A stretch of 6,548 bases of DNA from Angelakisella sp. (lineage in GTDB: Bacteria; Bacillota; Clostridia; Oscillospirales; Ruminococcaceae): NCBI GenBank assembly GCA_022795575.1, contig JAAWGY010000129.1, positions 1 through 6,548 of the forward strand. Direction: 5' to 3'. How positions within the stretch are numbered: the stretch's first letter is position 1; each line of letters begins with the position of its first letter. Positions 1-6,423 of the stretch are shown one piece after another. The translations under genes and the position numbers were made by a program. The notes under the pieces are model-generated. The model worked only from the letters and a program-made list of their open reading frames with translations. It was not told the origin of the DNA and made no database searches.

Positions 1-454
1 TTGAAAGCCATCAAGGCTTCCTGCGTTTTTGGGGCTTCGGCAGCTGAAAAAGCTCCTCGCCCAGCTGTATGCCGCCAATTCTGATGATTGCTATAGGTTT
101 TCAAAAAAATTGCGTACAGGCATCAGACCGCCGTCCTTCTGATCCCCCACCTTGTCAGCCTGGCCTGGAGGAGCAATGGTAAGCGCCCCATCGAACTGCA
201 CCGTGCCAACAGTGCCGTTGACTGGGGCACAGGGCGACAGCATTTAAAAATATTTATGCGAAAATGAAATTGAGGAAAGAAACAATATCCAAAATCGACT
301 TCTAAATATGGGTAAAATGTGATAAAGAAAGTTCTGTCGTCTCTCTTAAAGCCAAAAATATTCCCTTTTTTACCAAATCCTTTGTATTGAAATTTTAAAT
401 GCTGTTGCCCTGATTACCATCGCAACCCGACTTGCTTTTTCCACCAAAAAGCTC
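1..454. other. Intergenic region without a convincing gene; AT-rich leader in its second half
   Basis: No ORF here has both a ribosome binding site and a recognisable product. Bases 1-240 are of mixed composition. A weak hairpin (AAGCC at 5-9 with GGCTT at 15-19) is followed by a T run at 26-30 and could be the end of an upstream transcript, but it is short. Bases 241-460 are markedly AT-rich, with A and T tracts around 244-256, 353-374 and 389-400, in sharp contrast to the GC-rich genes that follow. The AT-rich part ends in the promoter of the M23 gene, so it may act as upstream promoter DNA or hold regulator sites. No specific operator could be identified. Confidence 0.6.
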
Positions 455-460
455 TATAAT
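432..460 (+). promoter_or_regulatory. Sigma-A-type promoter of the M23 peptidase gene
   Basis: A -35 box TTGCTT (432-437) and a perfect -10 box TATAAT (455-460) are separated by exactly 17 bases, the optimal spacing for the housekeeping sigma factor. Transcription should start near 466-468, giving a leader of about 34 bases before the start codon at 501. The AT-rich DNA upstream could serve as an UP-like element. The box positions are read directly; their activity is inferred. Confidence 0.8.
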
Positions 461-492
461 AGTCTATGTATACCGCAGCACAGCCTAACGGG

Positions 493-498
493 AAGGAG
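493..498 (+). promoter_or_regulatory. Ribosome binding site of the M23 gene, unusually close to the ATG
   Basis: AAGGAG lies only 2 bases before the ATG at 501. The other clear ribosome binding sites in this window sit 6 bases (WYL gene) and 8 bases (DUF4230 gene) from their starts. An in-frame TTG at 507 would lie 8 bases away. Initiation at TTG-507, two codons downstream, is therefore a real alternative, although the ATG is the conventional choice. Confidence 0.55.
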
Positions 499-500
499 CG

Positions 501-2975
501 ATGAGGTTGGCAGCAGAAAAAAAAGATCTTCCGGGAGAAGTATTAGATTACGACTCCCTCCTTGCCCATTATCGGGAAAAAGGCATATTGGACGAGCCCG
601 CCGTGCGTCAAACCGCCCAGCGGAGTAAAAAAAGCGTCATCGGAACATTGCTGTCCGATGTTTCCAGCGCCGGCGAAGGAAAATTCAGCCGAAAACGAGG
701 CGGCAAAGCCAGCGCTACCGAAGCGGAGGACGAAACCGTTGTCCCCCTCCGCCCCCAAGAGACAAAAACAAACCAGCCCCGCCGGTCCGCCCGGCGCCAG
801 GCGCAGCCCCGCCCCGCCACAGAGGCCCCGGCAGAAACCCCGGAGGTGCTGGAGCTCTCCGACCTTACCCCCGCCGCCCCCCAGGAGGGCCAGCAGCGCT
901 GGGCAAAGATCCTCAGCCAGCCTGCCCCCGGCGCCAAGGAGGAGCCCCCCAGCCCCGAGCTCGGGGAGGTGCTCCGCCTGGTGGATCCCCCAGCCCCCCC
1001 CCAGGACCAGAGGGAGGAGCTGCAAGACGTCCTCCAGTCCCTGGACGCCCGCCAGCCCGCCCCGGAGGAGAAAACGCCCCCCCGGAAAAAACGGTCCGCC
1101 AAAGCAGCGGAGCGCCGGAAGGAAAAGCAGCCGGAGGAGCGCTCCCCCAAGGCCCGCCGGGCCCCGGAGCCCCCGCCCCGGGAGGAGCCCAAGCCGGAAG
1201 CCCGCCCCCCAGAAAAAAACAGCAGCTATTTCCTCGTCCTGCTGGAGTGGCTCTATATCGAGACCTATTATATCGGGGTGCAGCTCCAGCGGGATTTCCA
1301 CCTGCTGCGCCGCCGCTGGAAAAAGGTCTCCGACTGGGTGCGCTACAACGTCCCCCGGTGGTTCCAGGAGCAGCACCGGCGCTTTTCGGTGCTCTGCTCC
1401 CGCATCTCGGATACCACCCTCTTCCCCTACCGGGAAATCGCCCGCCTTACCGGCCGCCTCTTTGACAGCCTCCGGGAGGAGGACCAGCAGAAGGAGGCCA
1501 AAAAGGGAGCTTTGCTCCGCAAGCTGAAGCTCTGCTGGGGCTACCTCACCTCCCTTTCCCGCCCCCTGAACCACATCGCCAACTTTGTTGCCCCCATTGT
1601 GGGGATCACCATCCTGGCCGCAACCCTGAATTATGTGTGGGGCCTTAACTACGCCCTCTCGGTGGAGTACGCCGGCCAGCACCTGGGGTATATCTCCCAG
1701 GAGAATGTCTTCTACGACGCCCAGCAGCTGGTAATCGACCGGATGATGGGGGAGGAATACCAGCCCCCGGAGGAAAACCAGCCCTATTTCCGCATCGTCA
1801 TTGCCGATAGCGACAACCTCATGGACCAGGAGACCCTGGCCAACAAGATCATGGCCGTCTCCCTCAACGAGGTAGAGGAGGCCGACGGGGTTTATATCGA
1901 GGGGGCCTTCCTGGGGGCGCTGGAAAACGGCAACGAGTTCCTCATCTACCTGGACAGCATCCTGGAAAACTACCGTACCGGCATCGACCATGAGCTGGTG
2001 CAGTTTGTCAAGGGGATCAGCGTCCGCCGGGGCATCTACCCCCGGGCCTCGGTGGTGCCCCTTACCCGCATCACCCAGGACATGGAATCGGCCCAAACCC
2101 GCATTGTGGAGCACAAGGTGGTGGAGGGCGACACCCTCTCCTCCATCGCCGCCGAGCACAACGTCACCGTGGACCAGCTGCTGGAGCTCAACTCTATGTT
2201 GGGGGAGCGGGAGGTGCAGACCAAGGAGGACTCGGAGGAGCCCGACCTTGACACCATCTCCCTGATCCAGGGGGAGCGGCTGACGGTGGCCCGCGTCACC
2301 ATGGATATGGAGGTAAAGGTCACTCGCCGGGAGGTCTACGAGGAGGACATCCCCTACGACACCACCAGCATCGAGGACAACCGCTACTACAAGGGCTATT
2401 CCGTAACCCTTTCCGCCGGCATCAACGGCCGCCAGGAGGTGACAGCCGATGTCACCTACATCGACGGCAAAGAGGTCTCCGAAACCCGCATCGGCACCCC
2501 TGTGGTGCTGCGGGAGCCGGTAAACGCCCAGGTGCGGGTTGGCACCATGCCCATCCTTACCTACCTGCCCAACGACGGCACCAGCAGCGATTCCTTTATG
2601 TGGCCGGTAAAGGGCGGCAAGGTCAGCGCCGGGCTGTACGGCTATGCCGGCCACACCGGTATGGATATCGCCGCCCCGGCAGGCACCGAGATCCGGGCCT
2701 CCAAGGACGGCCAGGTGACATACGCCACCAACTACGCCATCTACCCCTACGGCAAGCGCGTGGATATCAGCCACGGCAACGGCGTCATGACCCGTTACGC
2801 CCATTGCAGCGCCGTCTTTGTCACCAGCGGCCAGTACGTCCGCCAGGGGGACCTGATCGCCCTGGTAGGCCGTACCGGCAACGCCAGCGGCAACCACTGC
2901 CACTTCGAGATCAAGATCAACGGCGTGGTGATGAACCCCGCAAACTTCATCGGCAACTACTGGCCCGGCTATTAA
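501..2975 (+). CDS. Membrane-anchored M23 family metallopeptidase with LysM and G5 domains
   Basis: Predicted zinc endopeptidase that cuts peptidoglycan cross-bridges or stem peptides outside the membrane. Residues 1-358 lack a signal peptide and should be cytoplasmic. About 60-240 of these are a Pro/Glu/Lys/Arg-rich low-complexity stretch, followed by an aromatic amphipathic segment (243-260) and a basic helical region. A single transmembrane helix spans about 359-381. Outside come an unassigned domain (about 385-535), LysM for glycan binding (538-596, beginning HKVVEGDTL and ending GERLTV, with an acidic insert near 569-585), G5 (about 599-682) and M23 (about 700-818). The LytM-type site is intact: zinc ligands H718 and D722 (HTGMD) and H801, plus H768 and H799 (HCH). 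At 824 residues it is much longer than usual M23 proteins because of the cytoplasmic part. It has its own promoter and is followed by a terminator-like hairpin, so it is probably monocistronic. The exact cell-wall process served is unknown; growth, division and sporulation are all possible. Confidence 0.95.
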   Translation: MRLAAEKKDLPGEVLDYDSLLAHYREKGILDEPAVRQTAQRSKKSVIGTLLSDVSSAGEGKFSRKRGGKASATEAEDETVVPLRPQETKTNQPRRSARRQAQPRPATEAPAETPEVLELSDLTPAAPQEGQQRWAKILSQPAPGAKEEPPSPELGEVLRLVDPPAPPQDQREELQDVLQSLDARQPAPEEKTPPRKKRSAKAAERRKEKQPEERSPKARRAPEPPPREEPKPEARPPEKNSSYFLVLLEWLYIETYYIGVQLQRDFHLLRRRWKKVSDWVRYNVPRWFQEQHRRFSVLCSRISDTTLFPYREIARLTGRLFDSLREEDQQKEAKKGALLRKLKLCWGYLTSLSRPLNHIANFVAPIVGITILAATLNYVWGLNYALSVEYAGQHLGYISQENVFYDAQQLVIDRMMGEEYQPPEENQPYFRIVIADSDNLMDQETLANKIMAVSLNEVEEADGVYIEGAFLGALENGNEFLIYLDSILENYRTGIDHELVQFVKGISVRRGIYPRASVVPLTRITQDMESAQTRIVEHKVVEGDTLSSIAAEHNVTVDQLLELNSMLGEREVQTKEDSEEPDLDTISLIQGERLTVARVTMDMEVKVTRREVYEEDIPYDTTSIEDNRYYKGYSVTLSAGINGRQEVTADVTYIDGKEVSETRIGTPVVLREPVNAQVRVGTMPILTYLPNDGTSSDSFMWPVKGGKVSAGLYGYAGHTGMDIAAPAGTEIRASKDGQVTYATNYAIYPYGKRVDISHGNGVMTRYAHCSAVFVTSGQYVRQGDLIALVGRTGNASGNHCHFEIKINGVVMNPANFIGNYWPGY

Positions 2976-3028
2976 CGGCGTAAAATCCCACTACGATTTC
3001 CAACCAGCCAAGACCAGCTGTACAGCGA

Positions 3029-3097
3029 CCGCAAGGGCGCCTGGGGCTCTGGACGGCATTTACCGCGGCCAGGACCACAGGCGCCCTGCGGATTTTT
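3029..3097 (+). terminator. Long hairpin with T run: probable intrinsic terminator after the M23 gene
   Basis: CCGCAAGGGCGCCTG (3029-3043) pairs with CAGGCGCCCTGCGG (3078-3091) with a single bulged base. Inner pairing (CTGG with CCAG) extends the stem, and five T follow at 3093-3097. This is the form of a factor-independent terminator. It lies 54 bases after the M23 stop codon but only about 6 bases before the ribosome binding site of the next gene, so it may instead act as an attenuator or a leaky terminator. Confidence 0.7.
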
Positions 3098-3102
3098 ACC
3101 GG

Positions 3103-3109
3103 AAAGAGG
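3103..3109 (+). promoter_or_regulatory. Ribosome binding site that leaves the start of the Nim-DUF4272 gene open
   Basis: AAAGAGG is 2 bases from the ATG at 3112 and 8 bases from a second in-frame ATG at 3118. The 8-base spacing matches that of the DUF4230 gene, so ATG-3118 may be the true start, shortening the protein by two residues. A third in-frame ATG at 3130 begins the MRRK sequence typical of Nim-like proteins but is 20 bases away. Confidence 0.5.
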
Positions 3110-3111
3110 CG

Positions 3112-4347
3112 ATGTCCATGTCCCCTGCCATGCGGCGAAAAAACCAGGCCCTTCCCCCGCCGGACTGCGACGCCATCCTTACCGCCGGCTCCTCCGGGGT
3201 GCTGGCCCTCTGCGGCGAGGAGGGCTGGCCCTACGCCCTGCCCATCAGCTATGCCTACCACCAGGCGGCGGGGCGGCTCTACTTCCACTGCGCCCTGGAG
3301 GGCAGCAAGCTCCGGGCCATCGCCCGGGACTGCCGGGCCTCCTTCTGCGTCATCGGGGAGGACCAGGTGGTTCCGGAGCGCTTTACCACCCACTACCGCA
3401 GTGTCATTGCCTACGGGCGGATGCGGACCGTGGAGGACACAGCGGAAAAGCTGGCGGCCATCCGGCTGCTGGCAGAGAAGTACTCCCCCCTTCTCCCGGC
3501 GGAGGCCCGGGAGGAGGAGATCCGCCGGGGATGGGACCGCCTTTGCGTTTTGGCCATGGACCTGACCGAGATCACCGGAAAGGAGGCCATCGAGCTGGCA
3601 CGGGCCCGGCAGGCCGGGGCCACCGAGCAGGAGGCGACGGCGGCAGGCGGGGAGCAGGCCGCCCAAGCCCGCAGGGCCCGGAGCATCCGCCTGCTGGAGG
3701 CGGAGGGCATCCCCTGTATCCGGCACCTGCCCTGCATCGAGGCGGAGGACACCGCCCGGCTGCGGAACCGGGAGGAGATTGTGCGGCGGGCGGGGTGCCT
3801 CTTTTTAACCTGCCTTTGCATCTGGAGCCTTGCCGAGGAGGCCGGCGGCATCGAAAAGGCCACCCGGGAGATGCGGGAGGAGTGCGGCGAGTACTACCGC
3901 CGGATTGCGGAGAGCTGGGGGCTGCTAAGGGACCTTTCCGGCGAGGAGCTGGCCCTGCTGGACGGCCGGGCGGACAGGCGGCGGATCAACGCCCTGAGCT
4001 GGCGGTTTGAGGCCTTCCGGGTGCTGGCCTGGGCCCTGACGATGGGGCCGGCGCTGGACCTCCCCCGGGAGCAGTTCGACTGGCCCATGGAGGAGTTCTT
4101 CCCCAACCTGGAGCCGGACGCCCTTGAAAAATTCCGGCAACGGGCGGTGCGCCGTTCGCCGGGGGAGCTGCTGGACCAGGCCGACCTGATCTACCGCGTC
4201 CGCTGGGCCCTGGTAGAGGCGGGGCTCCACCAGCAGGAACCCCCGGCGGGGCTGGACGGCGACGTGGCCATGGAGCGCCATATCGCCCTTAACTGGCTGA
4301 TCGGCTACGGCGGCGAGGACTGGGACAGCATCCGGATCGACACCTGA
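3112..4347 (+). CDS. Nim-like pyridoxamine 5'-phosphate oxidase family domain fused to DUF4272
   Basis: Two-domain cytoplasmic protein of 411 residues. Residues 7-162 match the Nim-like branch of the PNPOx fold (split-barrel flavoproteins, which include 5-nitroimidazole-resistance proteins): MRRK start, GVLAL at 29-33, PYALPISYAY at 40-49, YFHCALEGSKL at 57-67, FCVIGEDQVVPERFTT, then SVIAYGRMRTVED and ITGK (154-157). Such proteins bind FMN or a related flavin and reduce small substrates; the substrate here is unknown. After an Ala/Gln-rich linker (about 163-186), residues 187-411 carry the marks of DUF4272: a GIP-x4-LP-type start, WRFEAFRVLAWAL at 297-309, an LLDQADLIYRVRWAL segment, ERHIALNWL at 388-396 and a terminal WDSIRIDT. 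DUF4272 has no known function. Nim-like proteins usually end near 150-165 residues, so the length indicates a true fusion; the reading frame is uninterrupted through the linker. No promoter of its own is evident, as a terminator-like hairpin sits just upstream. ATG-3118 is an alternative start. Domain calls are from motif recognition. Confidence 0.9.
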   Translation: MSMSPAMRRKNQALPPPDCDAILTAGSSGVLALCGEEGWPYALPISYAYHQAAGRLYFHCALEGSKLRAIARDCRASFCVIGEDQVVPERFTTHYRSVIAYGRMRTVEDTAEKLAAIRLLAEKYSPLLPAEAREEEIRRGWDRLCVLAMDLTEITGKEAIELARARQAGATEQEATAAGGEQAAQARRARSIRLLEAEGIPCIRHLPCIEAEDTARLRNREEIVRRAGCLFLTCLCIWSLAEEAGGIEKATREMREECGEYYRRIAESWGLLRDLSGEELALLDGRADRRRINALSWRFEAFRVLAWALTMGPALDLPREQFDWPMEEFFPNLEPDALEKFRQRAVRRSPGELLDQADLIYRVRWALVEAGLHQQEPPAGLDGDVAMERHIALNWLIGYGGEDWDSIRIDT

Positions 4348-4366
4348 CAGGGAGGACCGGCACGGT

Positions 4367-4480
4367 ATGGCAGAGGGAGGAGGCGGGCGTTCCCCGGGCC
4401 GGGTGCTTGGGGCGCCAGCAGGCAGACCGCACCGGCCCCATGCCGCCGGGGAAGCGGCGGGGCCGCACAAGGGAGGGTAA
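4367..4480 (+). CDS. Possible 37-codon ORF (leader peptide or chance ORF)
   Basis: An ATG at 4367, about 10 bases after GGGAGG (4351-4356), opens a 37-codon frame ending in TAA at 4478-4480. The stop overlaps the end of the ribosome binding site of the DUF4230 gene, an arrangement that would allow translation coupling. The predicted peptide is rich in Gly, Ala, Arg and Pro with no recognisable motif, as expected from translating GC-rich non-coding DNA. The site and geometry are seen directly; coding status is doubtful. Confidence 0.2.
   Translation: MAEGGGGRSPGRVLGAPAGRPHRPHAAGEAAGPHKGG
4434..4464 (+). other. Strong GC hairpin just upstream of the DUF4230 ribosome binding site
   Basis: GGCCCC (4434-4439) pairs with GGGGCC (4459-4464), and GCCGC (4442-4446) pairs with GCGGC (4454-4458). 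The two bases at 4440-4441 are bulged and the loop is 7 bases. No T run follows, so it is not a classical intrinsic terminator. It ends 6 bases before the ribosome binding site (4471-4477) and could modulate translation or stabilise the transcript. Confidence 0.5.
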
Positions 4481-4485
4481 CGAAT

Positions 4486-5136
4486 ATGGCGTTGATGACA
4501 GGCTGGAGCAAGGTTAGCGGGGCGGCAAAGCTGCTCCTGGTGGGGATGATTATCGGCATTGCCCTTTCGGGGCTGGTTGCGCTGTCCGTTGGGGGGAGGT
4601 CCCCGGACAAGGAGATTATCGACATCACCACCGCCGACCCGGAGGAGGGCAAGCTCCGGGAGCAGGAGGTGACGATTGAGTACATCGACAAAAAGCTGCA
4701 AAACATCGCCGAGCTTTCCACCGCGGAGATGATCTACAGCAGCCTTTACACCGTCACCGAGGGCAAGATCCCCTTCCTGACGCAGAAGGGCTTTTCCATG
4801 GTCTACACCGCAACGGTGCGGGCGGGGATTGACATCTCCGGGATGGCGGTGGCGGTGGACGACAAGCGGGTCATCGTCACCCTGCCAAAGGCGGAGATCC
4901 TGATGCTGAAGGTGGATCCGGAATCCATCCAATTTTACGACGAAAAGCACGCCCTCTTTAACTGGGACAAAAAGACCGATGTCACCTCCGCCATCGCCAT
5001 TGCGGAAAGCGACACCCGGGAAAAGGCAGACACCGACGGTCTTTTGGAGCAGGCCTCCCAGCGGGCGGCGTACATCGTGGAGGGCCTCCTGGAGGGCGCG
5101 GTGGGGGACCGGGCGGTGGTGATTAAGCAGCAGTAA
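4486..5136 (+). CDS. DUF4230 domain-containing membrane-anchored protein
   Basis: A 216-residue protein with a short N-terminal tail and one hydrophobic helix at about 14-35 (KLLLVGMIIGIALSGLVALS). It has no lipobox and no clear cleavage site, so it is probably anchored with the C-terminal domain outside. Residues about 44-200 resemble DUF4230: a helical opening with IAELSTAEMIYSS, then FSMVYTATVRAGIDISGM, VIVTLPKAEIL, and the DPESIQFYDE...LFN segment before a C-terminal helical region. The family is widespread in bacteria and has no assigned biochemical function, so none is claimed. The start is supported by GGGAGGG at 4471-4477, 8 bases upstream; an in-frame ATG at 4495 is less well placed. 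The gene follows the Nim-DUF4272 gene after a 138-base structured gap. Its TAA stop is also the left flanking TAA of a palindromic element, so the original 3' untranslated region has probably been displaced. Confidence 0.9.
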   Translation: MALMTGWSKVSGAAKLLLVGMIIGIALSGLVALSVGGRSPDKEIIDITTADPEEGKLREQEVTIEYIDKKLQNIAELSTAEMIYSSLYTVTEGKIPFLTQKGFSMVYTATVRAGIDISGMAVAVDDKRVIVTLPKAEILMLKVDPESIQFYDEKHALFNWDKKTDVTSAIAIAESDTREKADTDGLLEQASQRAAYIVEGLLEGAVGDRAVVIKQQ

Positions 5137-5300
5137 GAGCCTATTCAAGATCTCCCAGCACGCCGCCTTGACGGGTATTTTTTCGTCCCGCTGCGTTAAA
5201 AAACCTTGTAATACAACAAGTATTCCGGCGGTTTTTTGCCTTGCGGGGCAAAAAAATCCCCGCCAATTCGGCGCACCGGGAGATCTTGAATAGGCTCTAA
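5134..5300. mobile_element. MITE-like 161-bp palindromic element with flanking TAA repeats
   Basis: The element spans 5137-5297. Its ends are perfect 20-base inverted repeats (5137-5156 and 5278-5297, outer sequence GAGCCTATTCAAGATC). The symmetry continues inward without gaps around a single axis at 5217: about 64 of 78 facing positions pair, counting five G-T pairs, down to AATAC (5210-5214) and GTATT (5220-5224) around a 5-base loop. TAA occurs at 5134-5136 and again at 5298-5300, consistent with a 3-base target duplication. There is no room for a transposase, so it would need one supplied in trans. TNA- or TAA-type duplications occur in some IS5-family groups; that link is an inference. 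In RNA it would fold into one long hairpin and might terminate or stabilise the DUF4230 transcript. An ordinary repeated intergenic palindrome is the alternative. Confidence 0.75.
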
Positions 5301-5324
5301 GAATCGGGGCTTTTGACCCCAAAC

Positions 5325-5331
5325 GGGAGGT
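5325..5331 (+). promoter_or_regulatory. Ribosome binding site of the WYL regulator
   Basis: GGGAGGT lies 6 bases before the ATG at 5338 and fixes the start. No convincing promoter is visible in the 37 bases between the palindromic element and the start; a small GGGG/CCCC hairpin (5306-5309 with 5317-5320) sits just upstream. Confidence 0.8.
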
Positions 5332-5337
5332 GCGGCT

Positions 5338-6330
5338 ATGCCGATCCAAAAACAGAAGCTCCCCCTGCTCCAAAAGCTCTTTTTGGCAGAAACCGACGAG
5401 GACCACGGCCTTACCCTATCGGAGATTGCCCAAGAGCTGGCGCGCCAGGGGGTAACGGCGGAGCGGAAGAGCCTGTACGACGACATCGACACGCTGCGGG
5501 AATGCGGGATGGACATCATCCGCAGCCGCAGGGACGGGCACACCTGCTACTTCATCGGGGAGCGGGACTTCCAGCTGCCGGAGCTGAAGCTGCTGGTGGA
5601 TGCTGTACAGGCCTCCCGGTTTATCACCCGGAACAAAAGCGAGCAGCTGATCCGCAAGCTGGAGCAGCTCACCAGCCGGCATTTGGCGAAGCAGCTCCAG
5701 CGGTCGGTATATGTTTACGGGCGGGTAAAGACCACCAACGAGCGGATCTACCTTAACGTGGACACCATCCACAACGCCATTGCACAACAGCGGAAGGTTG
5801 CCTTCCGGTACTTCCGGTACGGGCTGGACCGGAAGAAGCAGCTGCGCAACGGGGGGCGGGATTACCTTGTCAGTCCTTATGCGCTTACCTGGGGGGAGGA
5901 CAACTACTACCTTATCGGCCACTATCCCAAGTACGGTATTACCAACTTCCGGGTGGACCGGATGGAGCACATCCGGGTGCTGGAGGAGGCGGCGCTGCCT
6001 GCCAAAAAGGCGGGTGGGGGGCATGAACTGGATCTTTCCCAATACAGTGTACGGACCTTTGGGATGTACAACGGGCCGTTGCGGGACCTTACCATCCGCT
6101 TCCAGAACAATTTGTGCGAGGTGGTGCTGGACCGGTTTGGGGATTCGGTTTTTTTGCGGGACTGCGGGGATGGTACTTTTACGGCGGATATCCGGGTAAA
6201 GGTGAGTCCTATTTTCTTTGGGTGGCTGATGAATTTTGGCACGCAGGCGAAGATCGTTTCGCCTGCGGATGTTGCGCGGCAGTATGCGGAGGCCGCCCGG
6301 CAGGTGGCGGCGTTATACGACGGGGAGTAA
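5338..6330 (+). CDS. WYL domain-containing transcriptional regulator (YafY/DeoR-like)
   Basis: A 330-residue cytoplasmic DNA-binding protein of the usual length for the family. Residues about 8-58 form a winged helix-turn-helix: LTLSEIAQELARQGV, then the recognition region ERKSLYDDIDTL at 42-53. A helical linker follows, rich in basic and Gln residues. The WYL domain lies at about 135-215. Its signature is modified to NYYLIG (189-194, YYL in place of WYL), and the conserved basic patch is FRVDRM (204-209). Residues about 230-326 fit the WCX C-terminal extension. WYL domains are thought to bind nucleic acid or nucleotide-like ligands and control the attached DNA-binding domain. The target and ligand here are unknown. 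It may regulate itself or the neighbouring DUF4230 and Nim-DUF4272 genes, but no operator was recognised and the palindromic element lies in between. It is followed by GC hairpins and a good terminator, so it is the last gene of its transcript. The last ~200 bases use T in third positions more often than the upstream genes. Confidence 0.95.
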   Translation: MPIQKQKLPLLQKLFLAETDEDHGLTLSEIAQELARQGVTAERKSLYDDIDTLRECGMDIIRSRRDGHTCYFIGERDFQLPELKLLVDAVQASRFITRNKSEQLIRKLEQLTSRHLAKQLQRSVYVYGRVKTTNERIYLNVDTIHNAIAQQRKVAFRYFRYGLDRKKQLRNGGRDYLVSPYALTWGEDNYYLIGHYPKYGITNFRVDRMEHIRVLEEAALPAKKAGGGHELDLSQYSVRTFGMYNGPLRDLTIRFQNNLCEVVLDRFGDSVFLRDCGDGTFTADIRVKVSPIFFGWLMNFGTQAKIVSPADVARQYAEAARQVAALYDGE

Positions 6331-6360
6331 GGGCGATAGCCTGTCCCACGGGTTGTGCCC

Positions 6361-6423
6361 GCCCGGGCTACCGGGCCGCAGGTCCAGGGCCGCGCAGGCC
6401 CTGGTCGCCCGCCGCAGCGGGCG
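6361..6423. repeat. Cluster of three tandem perfect GC-rich hairpins
   Basis: Three perfect short palindromes follow one another within 63 bases: GCCCGG/CCGGGC (6361-6376, loop GCTA), CCAGGGCC/GGCCCTGG (6384-6404, loop GCGCA) and CGCCCGC/GCGGGCG (6406-6423, loop CGCA). An alternative stem, GGGCG-AAA-CGCCC (6419-6431), overlaps the third. The cluster begins 30 bases after the WYL stop codon and has no T run. It resembles a repeated extragenic palindrome unit or a structured 3' untranslated region. Whether it recurs in the genome cannot be seen here. Confidence 0.55.

Noticed and set aside
91..243. A 50-codon minus-strand ORF in the first intergenic region
   Set aside because: It has no ribosome binding site (the upstream DNA is A/T only), a stop codon directly precedes its ATG, and it matches no family I recognise. 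It could be a decayed fragment, but that cannot be supported.
562..1527. A 321-codon + strand frame overlapping the M23 gene
   Set aside because: It lies over the Pro-rich low-complexity stretch, translates to a Pro/Ser/Arg-rich sequence with no motifs, and is explained by the GC-rich composition.
543..2903. A 786-codon open frame on the minus strand opposite the M23 gene
   Set aside because: It mirrors the codon structure of a gene with unmistakable LysM, G5 and M23 motifs. Its translation is a Gly/Val/Leu/Ala-rich sequence without recognisable domains, typical of antisense frames in GC-rich DNA.
5134..5300. CRISPR array or riboswitch in the gap before the WYL gene
   Set aside because: There is one symmetric inverted repeat, not regularly spaced direct repeats, and no known riboswitch core is visible.
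3925..5406. A 493-codon minus-strand frame across the Nim-DUF4272, DUF4230 and palindromic regions
   Set aside because: It spans three unrelated + strand elements and crosses the palindrome; its translation shows no recognisable domain.
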